64,000 nucleotides of DNA, from NCBI GenBank assembly GCA_013403005.1, contig JACBOA010000003.1:1-64000 (forward strand), read 5' to 3'. A program made the position numbers and the translations under genes. Below the pieces are notes generated by a model, which made no database searches, was not told the origin of the DNA, and worked only from the letters and a program-made list of their open reading frames with translations. This stretch comes from Methanobacteriaceae archaeon (GTDB taxonomy: Archaea; Methanobacteriota; Methanobacteria; Methanobacteriales; Methanobacteriaceae). The stretch's first letter is position 1, and every line of letters begins with the position of its first letter. This document shows positions 9,804 through 17,409 of the stretch, one piece after another.

Positions 9804-9825
9804 CCCACAAAAACTTTACAGTGCC
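9804..9825 (-). repeat. Right terminal inverted repeat of the insertion sequence
   Basis: This is the inverted partner of 8468-8489. It starts one base after the transposase stop codon, so coding sequence and element end are almost in contact. Confidence 0.9.
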
Positions 9826-9833
9826 TAGAAATT
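9826..9833. repeat. Right target-site duplication (TAGAAATT)
   Basis: This octamer is identical to 8460-8467. It lies 13 nt before the ATG at 9847, directly upstream of the ribosome site AAGGGAG, so the insertion point is inside the leader of that gene. Confidence 0.93.
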
Positions 9834-9846
9834 AAGGGAGATTAAA

Positions 9847-10188
9847 ATGGAACCAGAAGACGTGGAAATTACGGAAAAAGATGTTATGGATTTAATGGAT
9901 GTTTTCACCAGGGTACCGCCATTAGTATTGAAAATGGTGGTTGCTAGGAATAATAATGTTGTAAAATCATTTGAATCCCAGATAAAAGACTATTTTAATA
10001 ATTTGACTGATGAAGAAAGAATTAAGGTGCGGAAAGTGATGGATATGCCAGTATTCGAACTTCAAGATATATTAAGGCAAGTTTACCTTGAAACTGGTCA
10101 GAAGCAGTTGAAGATTCTCTCTGATCCTAAATCCCATGATTTTATTGAAGGGAACCTTAAGGAACTTGAAAAATTGCTTTTCCTCTAG
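9847..10188 (+). CDS. Small helical protein of unknown function, just downstream of the insertion sequence
   Basis: The 113-residue product is predicted to be mostly alpha-helical and acidic, with no membrane segment and no motif that I recognise. It starts with ATG preceded by A-A-G-G-G-A-G at good spacing. The insertion sequence ends 21 bp upstream of the start codon, so the ribosome site is preserved but the native promoter has been moved about 1.37 kb away. Expression may now depend on read-through from the transposase gene or on a new promoter near the element end. The frame itself is intact. Confidence 0.7.
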   Translation: MEPEDVEITEKDVMDLMDVFTRVPPLVLKMVVARNNNVVKSFESQIKDYFNNLTDEERIKVRKVMDMPVFELQDILRQVYLETGQKQLKILSDPKSHDFIEGNLKELEKLLFL

Positions 10189-10323
10189 TTATTTTTAAAA
10201 ATTAAAATTAACTCAATCTGTCCAATAATTATAATTGATTGTTTTCGTACGCGATTTAAAGCCATTTATGCTTATTTTTTTATTTAGTTTTATTTAGTTG
10301 GAATTTTTCTTTATTTTGACTCA

Positions 10324-10347
10324 TTTAAACAGCTCTAACTGTTTAAA
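10324..10347. terminator. Perfect 9-bp hairpin between convergent genes
   Basis: TTTAAACAG at 10324-10332 pairs perfectly with CTGTTTAAA at 10339-10347 around a 6-nt loop. It lies between two genes that point at each other (stops at 10188 and 10467) and could end or protect the 3' end of either transcript. Confidence 0.4.
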
Positions 10348-10392
10348 GATTTAGATGATTTAGATTTAATTATTCTCAAATGATTATTTCTT

Positions 10393-10401
10393 AAAAAAAA
10401 A
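10393..10401 (-). terminator. Oligo-T terminator of the metzincin-like gene
   Basis: Nine A on the plus strand read as nine T on the minus strand, about 65 nt past the stop codon at 10467. Runs of T are the usual signal for archaeal transcription termination. Confidence 0.45.
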
Positions 10402-10466
10402 TGATGATTAAAAAACTTTTATATAAACTAGAAATAGTTTTATTTGGTGGGTTTTATTTGGTGGAA

Positions 10467-11561
10467 TTAGAAAAAGCTGCGCCTGGAATTGTTCATAATG
10501 ATTTCCACTTGATTTCGTGACATGTAAGGGAGTATATCATTACGGTAAAGCATCCTGAACATGGTTTTATCCAGATCTGTGTACTCGGTTATATCAGGTC
10601 CTCTTAAACATAACACACTATTCTGGTTGTGGTTGTGGTGTAATCCAAGGCTATGGGCTAGTTCATGGACTATTACATGAGAACGTCTCTTTTGGCTCAA
10701 ACCATCGATTCCTATGAATACTTTGGCTTTGAAAATTTCCCCTGCTGGGTTACCACCGTAAATATCACTGGTACTCACCCTCCATAGGGTGAATCCATCT
10801 GCTTCTTTTGGATTAACAGAATACAATGAGAATTCTGAATGAGGAATGAAGTAAATTTCCATATCATGTTCCATCTGATTTTTATCATCAATCACTAGCT
10901 GAAAATCCTTTACATTAACGTTAATATCATTAATAGCTTTTTTAAGAGTTTTTATATCCTCTTCTGTGGGTGAACCAGTGATTTTGATTCTTACCACGTT
11001 AGTTTGCCATTTACCTACCTGATTGTAACTGTTACCATAATCATCTGGATTGAAAGCACTTTCCATAAAAGTGTTAATCTCTTCATCACTGTACTTTTCA
11101 TATGCATTAAAGTTGAACACCCCGTAACTGTTATTTTTATGGGTTAATATCCCTGCAGTTATGATGATTATGACCATTATAGCCATGATAACGCTGATTC
11201 GAAACAGGTTACCTGATAAATGACCTTTAGTTATTTGTTCATTATTTTCTTCTTTATTATTTGTATCCTGATAAAAAGAGTCTGTAAAAGCGTTTTTTGG
11301 TGAATTATCCGCCAATAAATATTTATCAGAAGCATGAAGAGTTTCTTCTACCCTATCATCATCTGTGGTAATTGAATCATCATTCATAACAGGATGATCA
11401 TCCATCTGCGGATTATCCGCGGTGATTGGATCGTATTCACCTAATGATTCTTTGTATTTAAGATGACCACCACACTGGCACTGATCATCAAAATCATGAG
11501 GAGATTCGCCCTCTTTGAGTTTGTAATAACCTCCACATTTTTCGCAGATCAGATAAGGCAT
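10467..11561 (-). CDS. Membrane-anchored metzincin-like zinc protease with cytoplasmic zinc ribbon
   Basis: The 364-residue protein has three parts. An N-terminal zinc ribbon (C6, C9, C28, C30) is followed by an acidic, Asp/Asn-rich linker. One membrane segment lies at about residues 120-139. A C-terminal domain of about 220 residues carries a complete metzincin zinc site: H299-E300, H303, G306 and H309, in the order HExxHxxGxxH. The enzyme would be a peptidase with its active site outside the cell; the substrate is unknown. A methionine near residue 334-337 may serve as the Met-turn. The gene starts with ATG after GGTGAT, with a TATA-like TTTTATATAC near 11580-11590. Confidence 0.75.
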   Translation of the reverse strand: MPYLICEKCGGYYKLKEGESPHDFDDQCQCGGHLKYKESLGEYDPITADNPQMDDHPVMNDDSITTDDDRVEETLHASDKYLLADNSPKNAFTDSFYQDTNNKEENNEQITKGHLSGNLFRISVIMAIMVIIIITAGILTHKNNSYGVFNFNAYEKYSDEEINTFMESAFNPDDYGNSYNQVGKWQTNVVRIKITGSPTEEDIKTLKKAINDINVNVKDFQLVIDDKNQMEHDMEIYFIPHSEFSLYSVNPKEADGFTLWRVSTSDIYGGNPAGEIFKAKVFIGIDGLSQKRRSHVIVHELAHSLGLHHNHNQNSVLCLRGPDITEYTDLDKTMFRMLYRNDILPYMSRNQVEIIMNNSRRSFF

Positions 11562-11679
11562 GATAAATCACCAAAAATAAGTATATAAAACATAATATTG
11601 ATAAAATCCGTTAAAGGGTTAATATAACTTGTTTTTTAAGTAACTCTTTTTTAACCTAGCACCCCACATAAACCTACAT

Positions 11680-12138
11680 TCATGTATCTAAAATTACCTG
11701 CACCATGCATGCATTGTTTTTCTCTATTTCCATTAGATGAAAGGTTACTGCCTTTACTTCATCCCTTACTTCATGAATGGACTGGTTGAATTCTTCTCCC
11801 CAAATTTCAGCTTTAATGATGAATTTTCCATCTTCTTTTGATGTTATTTGAACCGTAAATTCAGAGAAAACCAAACCTTCATAGTCATGGAGAAATAGTA
11901 ATTCACTTAACCAGTCATAAAGAAGCGCTTTCTCATCCTCTGATTCTAGTATAATCTCCCTTTTTATGTTCTGTTTTATTCTGGAGGTATCAGTCATAAC
12001 TTCAAAGGTGGCCAGGCCAGCATTCTGAAATGCTTCCTCCAGATTTTCACCATACGCACGAAAACCCACATCTGCTGTTACATCAAAAAATTCGAATTTA
12101 AGATTTGCATTTTTTTTAGATTTAGTTATGTTATCCAC
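11680..12138 (-). CDS. Archease, RtcB cofactor
   Basis: Archease speeds multiple turnover and guanylylation of the tRNA ligase RtcB and binds metal near the ligase active site. The 152-residue protein shows the family's N-terminal F-F-D-V-T-A-D-V-G-F-R-A-Y-G motif, in which the aspartates bind metal, and the Y-D-W-L-S-E-L-L-F-L-H-D segment. Its length is normal. It lies 45 bp downstream of the VAT ATPase gene on the same strand and is likely co-transcribed with it. RtcB itself is encoded at 6676-8142. Confidence 0.95.
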   Translation of the reverse strand: MDNITKSKKNANLKFEFFDVTADVGFRAYGENLEEAFQNAGLATFEVMTDTSRIKQNIKREIILESEDEKALLYDWLSELLFLHDYEGLVFSEFTVQITSKEDGKFIIKAEIWGEEFNQSIHEVRDEVKAVTFHLMEIEKNNACMVQVILDT

Positions 12139-12183
12139 TGATAAACCCCTGTTTAAAGAAAAGTTTCCAGAAGGCCTGTTTTA

Positions 12184-14481
12184 TCAGGCTACTTCCTGGA
12201 AAAATTCCTCTGGCGCTTTTTTAGGCTCCAAGCCACGGCCTAACCTTCGTGCAATTTCCTCATAATATTCCTTGGTTTTGATTGTTGTAGATGGATTAAT
12301 TTTCTTTAAAGCTTTTTTGAAGTGCTTGTTGGATACTTTGGAAATATTCATGTCTTCATGGAGTGCTATCATTCCAGCCTTGCGGCATAACATTTCAATA
12401 TCTGCCCCAGAGTACCCTTCTGTTTTTTTAGCAAGCTCCTGAAGTTTAACATCATCATCTAATGCCATGTGCCCCACATGGACTTTTAATATCTCTTTTC
12501 GTGCTTTTTCATCAGGTGGTGGTACCAGTACTACTTCATCAAATCTACCCGGCCGCAGCAGTGCTGGATCCATGAGATCAGGACGGTTGGTGGCCCCTAT
12601 TACCACCACACCCCTTAACTCTTCCAGCCCATCCATTTCTGAGAGAATGGTGTTGACCATGCGCTCGGTTACTCTTGGTTCACCAGCTGCAGATCCCCTT
12701 ATAGGGGCTATGGCATCGATTTCATCAAAGAATATTATACAGGGAGATGCCTGTTTGGCTTTTTTAAATATCTCCGTGATTTTTCTTTCTGATTCACCAA
12801 ACCATTTACTGAGTATTTCTGAACCTTTGACTGAGATGAAATTAGCCTTGGATTCTGTGGCCACAGCCTTGGTTAGTAATGTTTTCCCGGTTCCAGGTGG
12901 TCCGAATAGTAATATGCCTTTAGATGGTTCGATTCCTATACGCTGGAATGAGGAAATGTTAGTTAATGGCCATTCAACTACTTCTTTAAGACTTTCCTTT
13001 AGTTCATCCAGTCCTCCGATGTCCTCCCAGTGGACATTGGGCACCTCAATGAAAACTTCCCGGAGTGCTGAGGGACTGATGGATTTCATGGAATCAATAA
13101 AGTCATTTTTGGTGACAAAAAGTTTATCCAATACCTCGGGAGATATGCGCTGCTCTTCCAAGTCAATGTCAGGTAAAACTCTTCTTAAAGCATTCATTGC
13201 TGCTTCACGGCAGAGTGCTGCTAAATCTGCACCTACAAATCCATGAGTTATGTCCGCTAACTTATCAATATTTACATCATCTGAGAGGGGCATGGCCCGG
13301 GTGTGTATCTCCAGTATCTCGGTTCTTCCTTCCCTGTCAGGTACTCTTAATTCAATTTCCCGGTCAAATCTACCTGGTCGGCGTAGAGCAGGGTCCAGGG
13401 CATCAGGTCGGTTAGTTGCTCCGATAACTATTACTTTTCCCCTTTCTTTAAGTCCATCCATCAGGGCCAATATCTGGGCCACAACTCTGCGTTCTACTTC
13501 ACCAGTGACTTCTTCCCTTTTGGGTGCTATGGCATCGATTTCATCTATGAATATTACTGTGGGTGCGTTTTCTGCAGCTTCCTCGAATATTTCCCTGATT
13601 TTTTTCTCAGCTTCTCCCACGAATTTGCTCATGACTTCTGGCCCATTTATGGCCACAAAATTTGATCCACTCTCACTGGCAACTGCCTTTGCCAGAAGGG
13701 TTTTTCCAGTACCTGGTGCTCCGTGTAAAAGGACTCCTTTAGGGGGGTCGATTCCCAGGCGATCGAATATTTCCGGATGGCGGAGAGGTAGTTCGATCAT
13801 TTCCCTGACTTTAGATATTTCGTTTTTAAGCCCTCCCACATCATCGTAGGTAACATCTGGAACTTTTTTTTCCATTACCTCCACAGCTTCTGGTCTCACT
13901 TCCACTTGGGTGGTGTCATTTATACGCACCAGCCCTGCCGGGTTGGTTGAAACTACAGTGAATTTGATTTCTCCTAGGGAAAATGGTGTGGTGGCTTCGA
14001 AGAATTCCCGGAATATATCTTCTGAGCCGGGAAATTCCCTTAAAGTTTCCTTGGTTCTTCGGGGCGATACCAGAGCCAGTACGTCTCCCCTGGTGATTGC
14101 TCTGCCCATGAGGTTTCTTTTAATGATATCTCCTGAGGCCATGATACGCATTCCTTTAGCTGCTGGGGCGATAACTACTTTACTGGCCATTCTTGGTTGT
14201 GCTTTACGTATGGTGATCATTTCTCCAATGGATGTTCCTGCATTGGAGCGGGTGAGTCCGTCCATACGTACTATCTCCAATCCCACATCTGCCGGGTAGG
14301 AGTTCCCAGCTATGGCTCCTGTAGTTCTCTTACCGATTATTTCCACTATATCTCCAGGTGACGCCCCGATTTTACTCATTAATTCATGGTCTATTCTTAC
14401 CATTCCTTTGCCTACGTCCTGTTGCAATGCTTCGGCAACTCTTAGCTCTATTTCGCTTTCAGGCAACTTAAATCCCTCCAT
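12184..14481 (-). CDS. VAT/Cdc48-type AAA+ ATPase
   Basis: This is the archaeal Cdc48/p97 homologue, a hexameric unfoldase that feeds proteins to the proteasome and remodels complexes. The 765 residues comprise an N domain (double-psi barrel plus a second lobe, about 1-200) and two AAA modules. D1 has Walker A G-A-P-G-T-G-K-T at 254-261 and Walker B F-I-D-E-I-D at 311-316. D2 has Walker A G-P-P-G-T-G-K-T at about 527-534 and a matching Walker B. Arginine-finger motifs R-R-P-G-R-F-D and L-R-P-G-R-F-D are present. It is divergent from the small gene at 14687. Confidence 0.97.
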   Translation of the reverse strand: MEGFKLPESEIELRVAEALQQDVGKGMVRIDHELMSKIGASPGDIVEIIGKRTTGAIAGNSYPADVGLEIVRMDGLTRSNAGTSIGEMITIRKAQPRMASKVVIAPAAKGMRIMASGDIIKRNLMGRAITRGDVLALVSPRRTKETLREFPGSEDIFREFFEATTPFSLGEIKFTVVSTNPAGLVRINDTTQVEVRPEAVEVMEKKVPDVTYDDVGGLKNEISKVREMIELPLRHPEIFDRLGIDPPKGVLLHGAPGTGKTLLAKAVASESGSNFVAINGPEVMSKFVGEAEKKIREIFEEAAENAPTVIFIDEIDAIAPKREEVTGEVERRVVAQILALMDGLKERGKVIVIGATNRPDALDPALRRPGRFDREIELRVPDREGRTEILEIHTRAMPLSDDVNIDKLADITHGFVGADLAALCREAAMNALRRVLPDIDLEEQRISPEVLDKLFVTKNDFIDSMKSISPSALREVFIEVPNVHWEDIGGLDELKESLKEVVEWPLTNISSFQRIGIEPSKGILLFGPPGTGKTLLTKAVATESKANFISVKGSEILSKWFGESERKITEIFKKAKQASPCIIFFDEIDAIAPIRGSAAGEPRVTERMVNTILSEMDGLEELRGVVVIGATNRPDLMDPALLRPGRFDEVVLVPPPDEKARKEILKVHVGHMALDDDVKLQELAKKTEGYSGADIEMLCRKAGMIALHEDMNISKVSNKHFKKALKKINPSTTIKTKEYYEEIARRLGRGLEPKKAPEEFFQEVA

Positions 14482-14640
14482 GAGTGTTAAAAAGAATTTA
14501 ATTCTGTTTTTTATTTAAACTTATTACTTTTCTTGTGAGGTTTAATCTATGTGGAAAATGATTTAAATTTTTGTTGTATTCTTGACAAAAATCCCCTCCA
14601 TTGATATGCATATTACTTCTCACATGCTCTCTATCTCTCT

Positions 14641-14650
14641 TTTTATATAT
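14641..14650 (+). promoter_or_regulatory. TATA box of the small gene at 14687
   Basis: TTTTATATAT lies about 37-46 bp before the start codon. Transcription about 25 bp downstream would leave a short leader that contains the ribosome site AGGAGAG at 14673-14679. Confidence 0.5.
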
Positions 14651-14686
14651 GTTAATTGCCCCATTTCTTAGTAGGAGAGTGATAAT

Positions 14687-14875
14687 ATGCAGAAAAGTTT
14701 CAGAAATAATCAAATTCCGGATTTGAGAAGGAAAACACATTATAAGGAGGAAATAGACCTGATTTTTTTGGGCATGAGTTACTTCGTCCCAGTAGTGATC
14801 ATGGTTACCATAATCCTAATCGGAGTGGTGATGGTATCAGCAACACCCAACTCAAACTTTCCGAACACCATTTAA
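14687..14875 (+). CDS. Small single-pass membrane protein, unknown
   Basis: The 62-residue product has a polar, basic N-terminus, one hydrophobic segment of about 20 residues (V-P-V-V-I-M-V-T-I-I-L-I-G-V-V-M-V) and a short Asn/Pro-rich tail. AGGAGAG sits 7 nt before the ATG and a TATA box lies at the right distance upstream, which supports a real gene despite its size. A second, even stronger ribosome site (AAGGAGG near 14745) occurs inside the frame, so a shorter form may also be made. No family is recognised. It is divergent from the VAT gene. Confidence 0.55.
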   Translation: MQKSFRNNQIPDLRRKTHYKEEIDLIFLGMSYFVPVVIMVTIILIGVVMVSATPNSNFPNTI

Positions 14876-15304
14876 ACTTCTCTTTATCTTATTTATTGGA
14901 CCTTTTATAAATGGAAATCTGTTTAATGTTGAATTCATGCATAGATAGAAAAAATCAGGATGAGATAAGAAATTTATAGAATCATCAGCGTCTACCAGAG
15001 TTATAATTTCCTAATGAATGAACTAAAATTTTATTTTATAGACAAAATAGTATCTAGTGGATTAGATTAATTCAATCCTGAAAATTTAGCCTTACAATCT
15101 TCATTCATCTACACACTGGATATATATGAATATTACAAGTAAATGGAAGATTTTTGAGTTTTTAAATCCTTACTTATCCATATAAATGAATAAGATTTGT
15201 AAAAAGGAATAGAACATCCATAAAAAATTTTTGGGAAATTAAAATTTATCACTAATTTTCCATTTCTGTGATTTACCCTTAAAAATGATTTTTATTCATT
15301 TTAT
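14876..15304. other. Gene-free stretch downstream of orc1/cdc6
   Basis: The 429 bp between the 62-residue protein gene and the 3' end of orc1 are AT-rich. Only very short frames occur. I looked for repeated origin-recognition boxes (TTACACTTGAAA-like) because of the neighbouring initiator gene and found none that are convincing. Confidence 0.5.
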
Positions 15305-16450
15305 TTAATTAAGAGATCTCTCTATTACTTTAGAATCAAAACGGGAAATAATTAAACGGGTATTGCCCCTTACTCCCTTTCCAGTGAATTGAGTGTCTAT
15401 TAACCGTACAAATTCCAGTTTTTTAAGTGCACGATCAAATGATGCGTAGCTTAAAGATTTTTTCCCCTCTTTATGATATTCTTCTTTAAGAAGGTTGAAA
15501 AGATTCCCTGCTGTGGGATGATCTTCATCTAACTTTATAATCACCCTTAGAATGTTTTTTTCATCCTCAGAAAGTTTATTTATGGTGTCTTTAAGATGAT
15601 GGGAGTCAAAGTCCTGCATTGCTCGTTCAAGGTGCTCCTTTTTAATGTTTCGTGAGGCATCGGCTTCAGCAAAGTTCCCACTGGTGCGTAAAAGATCAAT
15701 TCCCACCCTTAAATCTCCTGTAGATTGTGTAACATCAGTAATTTCATCTAAAAGTTCATCTGAAATTACAGAAGGGTAAAAACCTATTTTCACCCGATCC
15801 TGGAGTATATCACGGATATCATGCCAGTTGTAGGGTTCGAATATGATTTCTTGGGGTATGAAAATGGAACTGACATTTTTATCCAGCATGTAACGGAATT
15901 CTATGTCAGATATTATGGCAAAAACCCCAGTTCTAACCCCTGGGAAAACTTCATGAGCCCGGAGAATATCATAAAGTATTTGGTTGGCATTTTTAGTGTA
16001 AAAAAGATGGTTAACATCATCCAATGCAACTACCAGGGCTTTTCCCTCATTAGAGAGCTTTTTCATAATCTCCCCATATATGCGGGAAAAAGGAACACCA
16101 GTTTCAGCTGGTAAAAAGCCAAATGAATGCTTGTATATTTGAGAAAAGATATTAAACCTGGTGTTATATAATTGGCAGTTCACATAGGCACATACAACTT
16201 TATCAGACCTTTTTTCTACCATTTCAAACATTTTACGAATGGCAGTGGTTTTCCCTGTTGCTGGAGATCCCATAATCACAGAATTAACTGGTTTGCCTCC
16301 CTTTAAAGCCGGGCGCAAACATATAGCCAGGGCTTCCATTTGCGCCTCCCGGTGCAAATAATTTTCAGGAACATAATCCGGGTTAAAAGCCATTATATTC
16401 TTAAAAAGAGTTTCTTCACCCATCAAAATATCTTCAACACGGTCTGGCAT
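15305..16450 (-). CDS. cdc6: Orc1/Cdc6-type replication initiator
   Basis: This protein recognises replication origins and helps load the MCM helicase. The 381-residue product has an AAA+ ATPase domain with Walker A G-S-P-A-T-G-K-T-T-A near residue 65, Walker B V-A-L-D-D-V near residue 139, and a C-terminal winged-helix domain from about residue 280 for DNA binding. The ATG follows GGGGT about 9 nt upstream. From remembered gene order (pterin pyrophosphokinase then class V aminotransferase beside it), it probably corresponds to the second Cdc6 paralogue of Methanothermobacter, MTH1599. The mcm gene lies 41 kb away at 57582. Confidence 0.95.
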   Translation of the reverse strand: MPDRVEDILMGEETLFKNIMAFNPDYVPENYLHREAQMEALAICLRPALKGGKPVNSVIMGSPATGKTTAIRKMFEMVEKRSDKVVCAYVNCQLYNTRFNIFSQIYKHSFGFLPAETGVPFSRIYGEIMKKLSNEGKALVVALDDVNHLFYTKNANQILYDILRAHEVFPGVRTGVFAIISDIEFRYMLDKNVSSIFIPQEIIFEPYNWHDIRDILQDRVKIGFYPSVISDELLDEITDVTQSTGDLRVGIDLLRTSGNFAEADASRNIKKEHLERAMQDFDSHHLKDTINKLSEDEKNILRVIIKLDEDHPTAGNLFNLLKEEYHKEGKKSLSYASFDRALKKLEFVRLIDTQFTGKGVRGNTRLIISRFDSKVIERSLN

Positions 16451-16525
16451 TATATTTACCCCGTCAAAATAATAGAGTATATCTATGATTGTTTATTTTT
16501 AATTGTCCAGATCAGCTTATATTTA

Positions 16526-17281
16526 TTAGGATTTATAATTCAGAAATTCCGGTTTTATATCTTCAACACCTTGAACAGATTCTCCGCCTGAAATATTCAA
16601 GAAACGGACCTCAGAATTCATAGCAGCCCATTCAACCAGTTTTTTAGCCCATTTAAGTTTTTTCTGTTTTATCACATCTGCCGGACCATCCTCCTGGTTA
16701 GGTCGGGAATAGTGGGTTACTATCTTACCGAAATCCATACCTGATAAAACTATAACATGCGCTCCCAGAGCTATGGCCAGGAAAACACAGCGATCTCCAT
16801 CTGTGAACCCTCCAAAGTTATATATGCTGGAAAGCGGCAAGCTTTGAGTGGTTCCCAGAACATTTACCAGTTTTGGTGTGTATTTTTTTATTTGTTCCAA
16901 GTTATTTCCATGGGCATGAACCACCATTAACGCTCCTTTATGATTAACGTGCAATATATCATTCATACGCCCATCCAAGTCAGTTACTACAATATCAGGA
17001 ATCAAATCATCCTCTAGAAGGGCTGTTGTTGCTCCATCAGCAGCTATGAGAGTAACATCATCCAGATCCATATCTTTTAAAACAGTTAGATTGGACTTCA
17101 ATGAGGGTCCGGCTCCGAAAATTATAACTCTATCCTGTATTTTTATGTCTTGTGGTGTAAGAGCACCTATATCATCCAGTATGTTGTTTAAAGTTTCTGC
17201 AGAGTGTTCATCATCCTCCCTTACAAAACCAAAGTCTTCCAGGATGAGCTGGTACCATTGCATCCAGAGGGTCAGTTCCAT
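16526..17281 (-). CDS. mptE: 6-hydroxymethylpterin pyrophosphokinase, MptE family
   Basis: The archaeal MptE (MJ1634-type) enzyme transfers pyrophosphate to 6-hydroxymethyl-7,8-dihydropterin on the way to tetrahydromethanopterin. Family motifs are F-G-A-G-P-S-L near the N-terminus, A-A-D-G-A-T-T-A-L and D-I-V-V-T-D-L-D-G, and L-S-G-M-D-F-G-K. The frame is open up to 17455, but that would run into the divergent aminotransferase gene. I chose the ATG at 17281 because the protein then starts close to the usual W-x-x-x-Y-x-x-I-x-x-D-F-G-F segment. No strong ribosome site precedes it, so the mRNA may be leaderless. It is divergent from the aminotransferase. Confidence 0.85.
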   Translation of the reverse strand: MELTLWMQWYQLILEDFGFVREDDEHSAETLNNILDDIGALTPQDIKIQDRVIIFGAGPSLKSNLTVLKDMDLDDVTLIAADGATTALLEDDLIPDIVVTDLDGRMNDILHVNHKGALMVVHAHGNNLEQIKKYTPKLVNVLGTTQSLPLSSIYNFGGFTDGDRCVFLAIALGAHVIVLSGMDFGKIVTHYSRPNQEDGPADVIKQKKLKWAKKLVEWAAMNSEVRFLNISGGESVQGVEDIKPEFLNYKS

Positions 17282-17409
17282 ATATAAGGTATATCCCATT
17301 ATATACATAATTAAATTTGTATTGTCCCTGACCATGTACAACCTACGGGCATATACCAGAAATTGTGCATGAGAAAATTGGAGGATATTTTTAATTGGAG
17401 TTGAAAAAG

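Larger units (their letters stand above)
8468..9825 (+). mobile_element. Complete 1358-bp insertion sequence with one transposase gene
   Basis: The element is bounded by 22-bp imperfect terminal inverted repeats matching at 18 of 22 positions: 8468-8489 begins GGCTCTGTAAA and the complement of 9804-9825 begins GGCACTGTAAA. Both sides carry the target duplication TAGAAATT. It has one gene, transcribed rightward, whose stop codon ends one base before the right inverted repeat. The GGCWCTGT tips and 8-bp duplication recall IS6-type ends, but the 400-residue transposase is much longer than usual IS6 enzymes; a relation to the methanogen element ISM1 is possible. Intact ends, duplication and open frame suggest a recent, possibly active insertion. 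Confidence 0.93.

Noticed and set aside
12467..13849. Long plus-strand frames opposite the VAT gene (259 and 199 codons)
   Set aside because: They are antisense shadows of the conserved AAA+ coding sequence, with Ser/Pro-rich products and no ribosome sites.
14498..14740. 80-codon minus-strand frame between VAT and the small membrane gene
   Set aside because: It spans the divergent promoter region and overlaps the better-supported gene at 14687. It has no ribosome site.
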